Shown: positions 1 through 6,624 of the stretch, one piece after another | Position numbering within the stretch: position 1 is the first letter of the stretch | Layout: each line of letters starts with the position of its first letter | Assembly: GCA_013415575.1 (NCBI GenBank) | Contig: JAAEES010000007.1 | Location: 1 to 17,497 of the forward strand | From: Methanomicrobiales archaeon | Lineage (GTDB): Archaea; Halobacteriota; Methanomicrobia; Methanomicrobiales; Methanospirillaceae | Reading direction: 5' to 3' | DNA: 17,497 bases | Position numbers and translations under genes: made by a program | The notes under the pieces: model-generated | Told to the model about the DNA's origin: nothing | Databases searched by the model: none | Seen by the model: the letters and a program-made list of their open reading frames with translations, nothing else

Positions 1-9
1 CTATATATG
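1..9 (+). promoter_or_regulatory. TATA box (box A) for the Yip1-type gene
   Basis: CTATATATG sits at the window's left edge, centred about 30 bases before the ATG at 35. Archaeal transcription starts roughly 25 bases after the TATA centre, which places the start within a few bases of the ATG. No Shine-Dalgarno motif lies between, so the mRNA is probably leaderless or nearly so. A BRE upstream cannot be judged because the window begins here. Confidence 0.55.
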
Positions 10-34
10 AACAAACCACGCAATTTTTGATGTA

Positions 35-622
35 ATGCCGTTCACGATCCCTGATAAAATGCGGGGATTCCTCTTCAACCCTTCAGAATCGTTCTGGAAG
101 GTTGCTGATGAGGATATCAGGGACACCCTCCTGTATTTTTTTATCATCGCCATCATCTATGCGGTTTTTGCGACGGTGATGACTGCAATGGAGGTCTTCA
201 ATCACCCGTTCCTTGCCCTGTTCGGATTCGGGTTCGGATTCGATCTCATCATCCTCAAGTTCCTGGTTGTGCTGGTCTTCTCCTGGCTCCTGGCCCTCGT
301 ATACTCGCTCCTCCTCCACGTCTGGGTCTGGCTGATTGGCGGCAGGAAAGGGATCTACCAGACCGTGCGGTCGGTGCTCTACAGCCTGACAGCCCTGATG
401 CTGATCGGGTGGATTCCGGATATCGGGCCGCCGGTCGGGCTCCTCTGGTCCGTAGTGGTGGGCATCCTCGGGATCCAGGAACTCCACATGCTGTCCCGCT
501 CACGGGCTGCCGTCGCCGTCATCCTGGCAATCCTCACCGCCCTGATCGTGCTTCCGGTTCTCTTCCGGGAGCTGCTCATGGAGGTGGTCATGACCGGGCC
601 TCCGCTGATAGGTCCGTACTGA
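35..622 (+). CDS. Yip1-family integral membrane protein
   Basis: This is a 195-residue, very hydrophobic protein. A short cytosolic-looking N-terminus (FNPSESFWKV, about residues 14-23) resembles the start of archaeal Yip1-domain proteins, in which a 'P..F...' segment precedes the membrane bundle. About five membrane segments are visible, near residues 32-52, 60-98 (probably two), 111-128, 133-152 and 156-177. The family is widespread in methanogens and has no settled function; proteins are about 190-220 residues, so this one is full length. The ATG at 35 is preceded by a TATA box at leaderless distance and has no Shine-Dalgarno motif, which supports this start. It converges on the DUF89 gene, ending 56 bases from it. 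The Yip1 assignment rests on overall pattern and is moderately sure; that it is a membrane protein is certain. Confidence 0.75.
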   Translation: MPFTIPDKMRGFLFNPSESFWKVADEDIRDTLLYFFIIAIIYAVFATVMTAMEVFNHPFLALFGFGFGFDLIILKFLVVLVFSWLLALVYSLLLHVWVWLIGGRKGIYQTVRSVLYSLTALMLIGWIPDIGPPVGLLWSVVVGILGIQELHMLSRSRAAVAVILAILTALIVLPVLFRELLMEVVMTGPPLIGPY

Positions 623-678
623 AGAACCACCTGGTGCAGTGCTGGCAGGAGTGGCGGAGCCGCCGGTGGAGAACGTAC

Positions 679-1542
679 CTACCGGTCGCCGTCTCTGAGC
701 ATGGCTACCTTTGAGCCCCGCGGAACCCCGATTTCATCTGCGATCGGTTCGCATTTCACGGCCATCAGGAAGGCGACGGGAGGGAGACCGGAATATTCGG
801 AGAGAGACTCGTAGTTGGCCATGCCCTTGGCAATGATCAGGGTGCAGTCATCCATCGCTGCCGAAAGCTCCTCCGGCATACAATCGAGCCGCACGCCCAG
901 TTCACACCCGCACCCGGTGGTGGTGATGGTCCGGACAAACCGGTCGAGGCGGAGTGCCCGGGCCTCCTCGAGGGTGGCATCATTCAGGATCGGCGCATCC
1001 CGCACCGCGAGCGTGATGGAAGAACCCTGGTTATACAGCTCTTCGAGGAGCAGGCGATCAAAGACGATCTCCCCGCAGTTATCGGTGAAGTAGACCACCC
1101 GGGAGAGCAGTTCGCTGATCCGCCCGGTATCATCGATAGCCAGGCCGGCATCGAACTCCTGCCTGAAGTAGGAAAGGAAATCGCCGGTGACGGTATGACC
1201 TTTCACCCCGTAATCGTAGGTATTGCCGATGATCGAGGCGAGCACGAAGTCCGCAAATCCGGAGAGATCTCCGCGGACCATCCGGCAGACCGCCATGGCT
1301 TCCTGCGTGCTCTCCTCTTTCAGTGCGGCGAAGGGATCGGATGACCCCAGCATCTCGTACGCCTGCCGGTGCATGGCGCTCGCGATCTGGGGGTGGAGGA
1401 GGGGTGCGTCCCGGAGCTCTTCGAGCAGGGCGGCACAGGTTTCTCTGACCTCTCGCGTCTTCTCCTCACCGGCACCGCAGAGGCGGCACTCGAGACTGAC
1501 CCGTGAGAGGAGACAGTCAAAACAGCGGTCATCAAACTTCAT
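679..1542 (-). CDS. DUF89/ARMT1-like damage-control phosphatase
   Basis: This is a 287-residue soluble protein of the DUF89 (ARMT1-like) family, metal-dependent phosphatases proposed to remove harmful phospho-metabolites. Seen here: a Cys-rich N-terminus with C7-x2-C10 and C19-x2-C22; IGNTYD near residue 105; the core motif FTDNCGEIVFD at 152-162, with D154 and N155 the expected metal-site residues; RDAPILND at 181-188; and KGMANYE at 239-245. These fit the stand-alone archaeal/bacterial DUF89 subfamily of about 280-290 residues. I start at the ATG at 1542, because the family begins with a short stretch before the first Cys pair. A GTG four codons upstream (1554) is possible but lies within the GGTGGT sequence that could act as a weak ribosome-binding site. 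It sits 52 bases after tRNA-Pro on the same strand. The in vivo substrate is unknown. Confidence 0.85.
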   Translation of the reverse strand: MKFDDRCFDCLLSRVSLECRLCGAGEEKTREVRETCAALLEELRDAPLLHPQIASAMHRQAYEMLGSSDPFAALKEESTQEAMAVCRMVRGDLSGFADFVLASIIGNTYDYGVKGHTVTGDFLSYFRQEFDAGLAIDDTGRISELLSRVVYFTDNCGEIVFDRLLLEELYNQGSSITLAVRDAPILNDATLEEARALRLDRFVRTITTTGCGCELGVRLDCMPEELSAAMDDCTLIIAKGMANYESLSEYSGLPPVAFLMAVKCEPIADEIGVPRGSKVAMLRDGDR

Positions 1543-1594
1543 CTGCAGTACCACCCTCGCTTGGTAAAAATTCCGGCATGAAAAGGTTCTGAAA

Positions 1595-1668
1595 TGGGGC
1601 CACCGCGATTTGAACGCAGGTCAGAAGACCCCCAGTCTCCTAGGATGGCCAGGCTACCCTATGGCCCC
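1595..1668 (-). tRNA. tRNA-Pro, anticodon GGG
   Basis: Read on the minus strand, a 74-base cloverleaf folds. The acceptor stem is GGGGCCA/UGGCCCC with discriminator A at 1595. The D arm begins GGGU with loop AGCCUGG. The anticodon stem is GGAGA/UCUUC with loop CUGGGGG, giving anticodon GGG at positions 34-36. The variable loop is UGAC. The T arm is CUGCG/CGCGG around UUCAAAU. CCA is not encoded, as is common in archaea. No intron is seen. GGG reads CCC and CCU proline codons, fitting this GC-rich genome. A T-rich run about 22-27 bases downstream may terminate it. An AT-rich stretch near 1693-1705 is the only candidate TATA element upstream. Confidence 0.95.
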
Positions 1669-1772
1669 GCTCTTATGGTATACGTGAGGATCGCATATCT
1701 AATTTCTCTTTATGGTCCCCCGTTCCCGGATATCGGGAGAACCTGCGGTGGTGGAAGGACTGCTGACAGAAT

Positions 1773-1778
1773 AAAAAA
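1773..1778 (-). terminator. Oligo-T terminator after the 62-residue gene
   Basis: Six Ts on the minus strand lie eight bases past the TAA at 1786-1788, within a pyrimidine-rich run (CCTCCTC then TTTTTT). Intrinsic archaeal termination uses such T tracts without needing a hairpin. This separates the two small genes from the tRNA gene. Confidence 0.5.
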
Positions 1779-1785
1779 GAGGAGG

Positions 1786-1974
1786 TTATACTTTCTCGAT
1801 GATGACCCGGACCCGGTCGCCGGCCTTGAGCCCATGGCCCTTGGGAATGTCGATGTTGAACCACAAGCATTTCGGGTCGTCCTGGGTGGAGTCCTGGGAC
1901 ATCAGGCAGTCTTTGTGCTCATTGATAACGGCCACGAACTCGATGGCCGATTCAAATTCCGCAATTTTTGTCAT
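1786..1974 (-). CDS. Small unrecognised protein, 62 residues
   Basis: The protein is small and acidic: MTKIAEFESAIEFVAVINEH starts a beta-strand-rich half, a middle segment holds C23 and C36, and the tail HGLKAGDRVRVIIEKV resembles the last strands of a small beta-barrel (SH3- or OB-like), where 'L..GD.V.V.I' is typical. I do not recognise the family and assign no function. It looks real because it begins 22 bases after the winged-helix gene on the same strand, ends at a T-tract terminator and uses codons like its neighbours. No convincing Shine-Dalgarno motif precedes the ATG at 1974, so it is likely translated from the shared transcript. Nucleic-acid binding is possible only by analogy with other small barrel proteins. 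Confidence 0.65.
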   Translation of the reverse strand: MTKIAEFESAIEFVAVINEHKDCLMSQDSTQDDPKCLWFNIDIPKGHGLKAGDRVRVIIEKV

Positions 1975-1996
1975 GAAAAGGGGTAATTTCCTGGAT

Positions 1997-2245
1997 TTAC
2001 ACCGGCCGGGATGTCACCATCCAGGTCGTGCTGTTTGAATAGCTCCACTTGATGATCGCCAGTTCCTGGCAAATCTCGGAGAGGATGGCCATGTTGGTCC
2101 CCACCTCCTTTGCTGAAAGGCCAAGTTCCTTCGCAATGTACTTGGACTTGAAATAGTGCTTTCCTTTCGACAGACCGCCCAGCAGGTAGTGGACAATCCT
2201 GTGCTGGGTTTCGTTGTACCGGTCTCGGATCTTTCCCGATGGCAT
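1997..2245 (-). CDS. Winged-helix protein, DUF7123-like
   Basis: An 82-residue protein with a predicted winged-helix fold. An N-terminal helix (NETQHRIVHYLLGGLSKGKH, about residues 11-30) is followed by YFKSKYIAKELGLSAKEVGT, a helix-turn-helix-like segment, then by a wing ending in WSYSNSTTWMV. The pattern 'YFKSK.IA..LGLS.KE.GT...LSE......I..WS.S..TTW.V' matches, from memory, small haloarchaeal/methanogen proteins labelled DUF7123. It is probably a DNA-binding regulator or chromatin-associated protein; its target is unknown. The ATG at 2245 follows GAGGCGAT with a 5-base gap, a good match to the 16S-complementary GAGGTGAT, and a TATA box lies about 50 bases upstream. It is the first gene of a two-gene unit with the 62-residue protein. 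Confidence 0.8.
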   Translation of the reverse strand: MPSGKIRDRYNETQHRIVHYLLGGLSKGKHYFKSKYIAKELGLSAKEVGTNMAILSEICQELAIIKWSYSNSTTWMVTSRPV

Positions 2246-2287
2246 ATTGTATCGCCTCAGCAGTGTGAGATGTAATTGTCATTCTGA

Positions 2288-2302
2288 TCTATAAATATCT
2301 AT
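2288..2302 (-). promoter_or_regulatory. TATA box for the DUF7123-like gene
   Basis: On the minus strand the sequence GATATTTATAG is centred near 2295. Transcription would start near 2270, giving a leader of about 25 bases that carries the GAGGCGAT ribosome-binding site. A second AT-rich element (TTATTTAAAT, 2328-2338) lies further upstream and could be an alternative box. Confidence 0.5.
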
Positions 2303-2341
2303 CTGTCCTGCATAGCAGTAAGAAAGCATTTAAATAAGTTC

Positions 2342-2441
2342 TTTTCCGGAAAAAAACCATTTAACTGCGAATTTCTTCGCACTTACCAAAAGGTTCCATA
2401 CTTCAACCCGGGGGTTGAAGGGGATGGTCTGGTTTCAGACC
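2342..2441. repeat. Cluster of four short inverted repeats
   Basis: The 189-base gap 2246-2434 holds the DUF7123 promoter and, nearer the recJ-like stop codon, four inverted repeats: TTTTCCGGAAAA (2342-2353); TGCGAA-TTTC-TTCGCA (2366-2381); CTTCAACCC-GG-GGGTTGAAG (2401-2420, nine perfect pairs); and GGTCTG-GTTT-CAGACC (2426-2441, overlapping the recJ-like stop). On the minus strand seven Ts follow at 2350-2356. Part of this is plausibly the recJ-like 3' end and terminator. Why there are four separate elements is unexplained. Confidence 0.6.
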
Positions 2442-4276
2442 CCGGCCTGGACCCGGGAGATCTTCTCGATCAGCCCCTGCAGAACCTGCTCACGCATGCC
2501 TTCCACAAACTTGATACTCCCGACCACCAGGTGTCCCCCGCCGTTGATACCGCCGCCGGGTATCTCTTCCCTGAGCTCCCGGACCATCTTCGGGATGTTC
2601 ATCATCACCCCTTTCGAGCGCAGCACGGCAAAGTCAGGGCCAAACCCGATGGTGACCACCGGGGAGCCGGCATGCTGCCTGCAGAGCCGGTCATGCACTT
2701 CACCCGAGGTCTTGCCCGGGGGGGGGAAGGTGAACTTGTGAGCATGGATCTCCACATCGAGCAGGAAGAGCTCTGCCCCATTGGCAAGCGTCTGGTGGCG
2801 CACGTGAGGCATCGAGGCGTTCATCTGGTCCTCGATGGCGGCATTGGCTCCCTCGACGAGCAGGGCAACCAGGTTCCTGTGCCGTTCCTCATTGCCGGTC
2901 AGGTTCAGGATGTCCTTGACGATCTCGCGGCCATCATTGAACCGGAGCCAGAACTGCTCGTAGTCAAGGGCAAGTGCGATATCTTTACAGTCCTGCTCAG
3001 AGTAGGAGTCGCGTACCAGGTCATAGTAGAATCCCCGCTCGGGCGCCTCGCTCCGGTCACCTGCTCCGGCAATGGAGGGCAGATGCCTGATGTTCTCTTC
3101 CACGGACGGGTTGATGAGTCGGGCGACCTCGGTTCCGAGCATCCCTGCGGTGATTCCAAAATCGCCACCGACATGGTAGGGGTTCACGTGCCCGGCGAGA
3201 AACTGGTCAACGATCTCGTCCGGGTGGTGGTGGTCGACCACCACCATGGGGATCCCGTAGATCTGTGCCACCTTGAGGGAGGGAAGATCCTCTTCGGTTG
3301 AGCCGTTGTCGGTCAGCAGGACCAGGGGGAGCTTCTGGCCGAACCGGGCATGGTCTTTCAGGGCGAAATCAAGGTCGCGGGTGATGTCTTCTATCTCGTA
3401 GAACGGGGCCTTTGAGGGCGCACGCTTGAAGAGGTAGTAATCTGAATCGAAATCCCCACCTGATTCCCTGATGAGCGAGGTCACCGCCTGTTCGATGGCT
3501 ACCGCGGAGCAGATGCCGTCGGCATCTGCGTGGTGGCGGAGGATGATCGGCTGGGCAGTGAAGACCGCCCGGCGGATGATCTTGGCGACCTTCCGCATCT
3601 GCGGCCGGAGGTTCTCGAGCACCTCGCTCGGGATGAGGAGGGGGATGTCCGGCGGTTCGGAACGCTGGTCGAGCGCCCGGTCGATCCGTTCTTTGACCTC
3701 CTCTTCGTCCTCGCCGGTGAGGATTACCAGCGATTCCACTTCGATCTGGAGCTGGTTGTTGCGGACCATCACCTCGCCCACGATCCTGACGATATCCCCG
3801 GGTTCTGCTTCAGGGTAGGCACGGACACCGGCCTCGATGAATGCCGCCGCGTTCTCGGTCCCGGATTCATCAACGATGGTGAAGATGGTCGGGCCGCTCG
3901 TCTGCTTGATCTGGGCGATCTCCCCCTCGATCCTGACGGTCCTTCCAACCTTGGTGCCGAGTTCTGCGAGCCGTACGGCCGTCGATTTCCGTTCCACCAG
4001 CTCCACGGTATAGACCGGGTAGGTCACCTCTTCGAGATCGATGTTCCCGTTGTCCCTGATGGCCCGTACCTTCACCAGGATAGTCTCGCGTTCCTTGTGC
4101 TTGGTTTTGATATTGCTCTTATGGACCAGCCCCTTCACCCGGTCGTTCAACTGGACAAAGGTGCCGAAATTGGCAAATCCCTGCACGCGGCCGATATAAA
4201 CTTTGCCCTGTTCAACATCGCCAAGGTCACAGCCCGGCCCCATGCGGTATACCGTTACGTCATCTGGATTATCCAT
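2435..4276 (-). CDS. Archaeal RecJ-like DHH nuclease with S1 and OB domains
   Basis: The 613-residue protein has an S1-type RNA-binding domain (about 22-85; GRVQGFANFGTFVQL is typical), an OB-fold (about 110-185), a DHH phosphoesterase core and a DHHA1 domain. DHH motifs seen: HADADG (D251, D253), LTDNGS (D323), and VVVDHHH (D348, H349, H350). The C-terminal GGGINGGGH matches DHHA1. This architecture fits the archaeal RecJ-like exonuclease group COG1107, which often also has an N-terminal DnaJ-type zinc finger; that finger is absent here. It probably degrades single-stranded DNA or RNA; it is not obviously the GINS-associated GAN protein, which lacks this S1-OB front. The ATG at 4276 follows GGTGA at a 4-base spacing. 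A C9 run lies in the coding strand at 2718-2726. It is 91 bases downstream of rnz, which ends in a terminator-like hairpin, so it may have its own promoter. Confidence 0.88.
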   Translation of the reverse strand: MDNPDDVTVYRMGPGCDLGDVEQGKVYIGRVQGFANFGTFVQLNDRVKGLVHKSNIKTKHKERETILVKVRAIRDNGNIDLEEVTYPVYTVELVERKSTAVRLAELGTKVGRTVRIEGEIAQIKQTSGPTIFTIVDESGTENAAAFIEAGVRAYPEAEPGDIVRIVGEVMVRNNQLQIEVESLVILTGEDEEEVKERIDRALDQRSEPPDIPLLIPSEVLENLRPQMRKVAKIIRRAVFTAQPIILRHHADADGICSAVAIEQAVTSLIRESGGDFDSDYYLFKRAPSKAPFYEIEDITRDLDFALKDHARFGQKLPLVLLTDNGSTEEDLPSLKVAQIYGIPMVVVDHHHPDEIVDQFLAGHVNPYHVGGDFGITAGMLGTEVARLINPSVEENIRHLPSIAGAGDRSEAPERGFYYDLVRDSYSEQDCKDIALALDYEQFWLRFNDGREIVKDILNLTGNEERHRNLVALLVEGANAAIEDQMNASMPHVRHQTLANGAELFLLDVEIHAHKFTFPPPGKTSGEVHDRLCRQHAGSPVVTIGFGPDFAVLRSKGVMMNIPKMVRELREEIPGGGINGGGHLVVGSIKFVEGMREQVLQGLIEKISRVQAGV

Positions 4277-4361
4277 GCGTTCACCGATATTTTTTCCACT
4301 ACGTTATCGCAGGTATACATACCCATGCGCGTGCGTCTCTTATCATTGTATGGAAAACCCC

Positions 4362-4380
4362 CCGGGATCAGTCTTCCCGG
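4362..4380 (-). terminator. Stem-loop overlapping the rnz stop codon
   Basis: CCGGGA (4362-4367) and TCCCGG (4375-4380) pair across a 7-base loop that contains the TGA stop. On the minus strand the hairpin is followed by a G run and TTTT. This resembles a transcript end for the four-gene unit, though the T run is short, so some read-through into the recJ-like gene is possible. Confidence 0.45.
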
Positions 4381-5309
4381 AAGGGAACCTCTATGATATC
4401 GAGATCCGAGGGAACGAGCACGGTTCCTGAAAACACCCGGGATGCGTCCTTCAGGTGCCCGGAAGTCGAGGTGTACCGCGAGCTGATGTGGACCAGGGCG
4501 AGCATGCGGGCATTGAGGGCCCGGGCTGCCTCGCCCGCTTCTCCGGCGGTGGCATGGAAGACCTCCCGTGCCCGTTCGAGCTCCTGGTCATCGTAGGTGG
4601 CGTCGTGGATGAGGAGGTCCGGGTTCCTGCACAGCTCGAGGATGGTGCGGTGGACCGGCCGGGTGTCCCCGGTGTAGATGATCGATCTCCCCGGCCGTTC
4701 CGGACCCATGACATCCCCCGGAGCGATGTGGATGTCGATGCCATCCGGGGCGATGCACACCGTCTCCCCCCGCTGGAGCCTGCCGAAGAGCGGGCCCGGC
4801 GGAACCCCGAGCCTGATCGCCTCTTCCCGGTTGAACCGCCCGGGCCGCCCGTCTTCCTCAAGGATGTAGCCCAGGCTCTCCATCCCGTGGTCGGTGGCAA
4901 AGGCCTTCACCCTGTACCCGGTGAACCGGATCTCGGATCCGTGCGACATCTGGACTGATGATACCGGGAACCTGAGATTGAAACGGGACAGCGACCGGAT
5001 CGCTGATACCGCTTCATGGACCCATGCCGGCCCGTACACCGGCAGAGGGTCGGTCCGCCCGATGAAGGAGAGGGTCTGGACAAGCCCGGCGATACCCAGG
5101 AAATGGTCGGCATGCCAGTGGGTGATGAAGATGGCGTCCACCGTAAAACCGGTCCTGGCCCGCATCATCTGCTGCTGCGCTCCCTCCCCGCAGTCGAACA
5201 GAAGGGTGTCGGACCCGCGCCGGACCATGATGCAGGGCGGATTTCTTATCGGGGTCGGGAGCGCTCCGGCGGTCCCGAGGAAGAAGACATGCAGGGTCTC
5301 CCCGCTCAT
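4368..5309 (-). CDS. rnz: Ribonuclease Z (tRNA 3'-end endonuclease)
   Basis: Metallo-beta-lactamase-fold tRNase Z, which cuts the 3' trailer from pre-tRNA before CCA addition, as needed here because the tRNA gene lacks CCA. From the ATG at 5309 the protein has 313 residues, typical for the short (ElaC-like) form. Seen: FLGTAGALPTP near the N-terminus, FDCGEG at 38-43, the zinc motif HWHADH (H64, H66, D68, H69), ATDHGMESLGY, YTGDTRPV, HDATYDD and the late HISSRY histidine. The flexible-arm segment is short. The ATG at 5309 overlaps the preceding gene's TGA as ATGA, suggesting translational coupling; a GTG three codons earlier (5318) is the alternative. It is last in the overlapping nrdG2-UPF0200-TIM-rnz run and ends in a stem-loop. 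Confidence 0.95.
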   Translation of the reverse strand: MSGETLHVFFLGTAGALPTPIRNPPCIMVRRGSDTLLFDCGEGAQQQMMRARTGFTVDAIFITHWHADHFLGIAGLVQTLSFIGRTDPLPVYGPAWVHEAVSAIRSLSRFNLRFPVSSVQMSHGSEIRFTGYRVKAFATDHGMESLGYILEEDGRPGRFNREEAIRLGVPPGPLFGRLQRGETVCIAPDGIDIHIAPGDVMGPERPGRSIIYTGDTRPVHRTILELCRNPDLLIHDATYDDQELERAREVFHATAGEAGEAARALNARMLALVHISSRYTSTSGHLKDASRVFSGTVLVPSDLDIIEVPFRED

Positions 5310-6079
5310 GCCCGCCACCCCTGCACCATGCGAAGGCTCATCCGTCCTTCTTCAAGCGACCTGCCCTCTACCACTGCCACCCCTGAATAATCCCGGGCGA
5401 TACATGAGCCGACCAGGTCCCAATCGATGGTCCCGACTCCGATGGCGAGGTGCTCATCGCTCATACCATGGTTGTCATGGATATGCAGGTGTGAAGCCCG
5501 GGAGAGGAAGGGGAGGAATTCCCGGACCCTTCCGACCGTGTGGGCATGCCCGATATCGATAGTGACCCCGATCCCTTCGATACCCTCCACCATGCCGAAC
5601 AGTTCCCCGGGATCGCGGCAGAGAAACTCTTTCACGGCGATCATGTTCTCGAGGCAGGCCAGCACCGAATGATCGGATGCCACCTGGCCGATGATCCGGA
5701 GTGCCTCTTTCTGCTGGCTCCATGCCCGGTCCGGCATGATCTTTCCAACCGGGGAGAGGTAGCCGGGATGGATGGTCACCCGGTCAGTCCACGCTGCCGC
5801 GGCCTCGATACAGGTGCAGATCTGTCGTATCGACTCCCGCCAGATCGGGTCGTTGAGGGTAGCGAGATTGAGATCCCCGTAGGGGGCGTGCACGGTGATC
5901 CCGAGCCGGGTGCTCCGGATGACCTCATCGATCCGGGAGACGGTGTCCGGATTGTCCAGGCGGTACGAACCGTCAGCAACGATCTCCCAGCCCGAAAAAC
6001 CGGCCTCCTCGATCCCAAAGACCCACTCAATGGAGTCCCAGACCCGGGCCGATGAGGAGAAGTAGGGGGTTATGGACAT
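5306..6079 (-). CDS. Xylose-isomerase-like TIM-barrel protein
   Basis: A 257-residue protein of the sugar phosphate isomerase/epimerase superfamily (AP endonuclease 2 fold). Metal-site strands are recognisable in order: TVHAPYGDLNL, RVTIHPGYLSP, LENM, TIDIGHAH, HLHIHDNHG and VVVEGR, giving the His/Glu/Asp set that binds divalent metal in endonuclease IV and in sugar isomerases. It is shorter than endonuclease IV (about 280), and the family label alone cannot separate DNA-repair from sugar-isomerase activity; I lean to the generic isomerase/epimerase group common in methanogens. The ATG at 6079 follows GGGAGGATCC. It overlaps the UPF0200 gene by 10 bases and rnz by 4, so it is tightly embedded in the transcript. 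Specific substrate unknown. Confidence 0.85.
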   Translation of the reverse strand: MSITPYFSSSARVWDSIEWVFGIEEAGFSGWEIVADGSYRLDNPDTVSRIDEVIRSTRLGITVHAPYGDLNLATLNDPIWRESIRQICTCIEAAAAWTDRVTIHPGYLSPVGKIMPDRAWSQQKEALRIIGQVASDHSVLACLENMIAVKEFLCRDPGELFGMVEGIEGIGVTIDIGHAHTVGRVREFLPFLSRASHLHIHDNHGMSDEHLAIGVGTIDWDLVGSCIARDYSGVAVVEGRSLEEGRMSLRMVQGWRA

Positions 6080-6624
6080 GGATCCTCCCGTATCTCCTCC
6101 AGAAGCTGTCTCACCTGGTCTTCGAAGGACTCCATGGTGCGGTCATTGAGTATGAGGAAGTCTGCCCGGGCCAGCGCACGCCCGAGTCCCCAGGAGATCT
6201 CGCGCCGGTCGCGCTCTCTCAGCTCCTCGCGGCTGAGCCGGTCGTCTTCCCTTCCCCGGGAGGAAAGTCGCCCCAGCCTGGACTCGAACGGAGCATCAAC
6301 CCCGATGAGGATGAATCCGGTGAACCGGGACCGGAAGAGATCGACCTCGGCATCGCCCCGGATGCCATCCACCAGGACCAGCGGAGCTGCGATTCGCTCG
6401 ATTTCCGGGATGCAGAGTTCCGCAACGGCGGCCATACCCCGCTCCCTGCGGAGCTTTCCTGCTGTCTCCCCGAGATTATTATCGCTCACAGGGAGGCCGG
6501 CCCGGATCACCGCTTCCCGGATCACATCCCCCATCACCACCACCGGGATGCCCATGGAACGGGCAATCCTTGATACTTCCCCTTTACCGCTGGCTGGCAG
6601 GCCAACGACCCCAATCACCTTCAT
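6070..6624 (-). CDS. UPF0200 P-loop kinase-like protein
   Basis: This 184-residue protein begins MKVIGVVGLPASGKGE, a Walker A loop (G8 to K14). It continues with MGDVIREAV, DNNLGETAGKLRRERG and VLVDGIRGDAEVDLFR, an Asp-Gly-Ile-Arg motif characteristic of the archaeal UPF0200 family. Length matches the family (about 180-190). It resembles dephospho-CoA kinase and adenylate kinase folds and is often annotated as an AAA-type or nucleotide-kinase protein; the biochemical role is not settled. It overlaps nrdG2 upstream by 41 bases and the TIM-barrel gene downstream by 10 bases. The ATG at 6624 is fixed by the P-loop lying at the very N-terminus. Confidence 0.9.
   Translation of the reverse strand: MKVIGVVGLPASGKGEVSRIARSMGIPVVVMGDVIREAVIRAGLPVSDNNLGETAGKLRRERGMAAVAELCIPEIERIAAPLVLVDGIRGDAEVDLFRSRFTGFILIGVDAPFESRLGRLSSRGREDDRLSREELRERDRREISWGLGRALARADFLILNDRTMESFEDQVRQLLEEIREDPCP

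Noticed and set aside
623..678. Possible small RNA or terminator between the Yip1 and DUF89 genes
   Set aside because: Short GC dyads such as GGCGGAGCCGCC are present, but there is no T run or promoter and the 56-base gap is too short to support an RNA gene.
1594..1986. Plus-strand 130-residue frame
   Set aside because: It runs through the antisense of tRNA-Pro and of the 62-residue gene and has no recognisable protein pattern.
2531..4396. Long plus-strand frames opposite the recJ-like gene (to 288 residues)
   Set aside because: They are antisense to a protein with intact catalytic motifs, show no family pattern and arise from GC-rich third positions.
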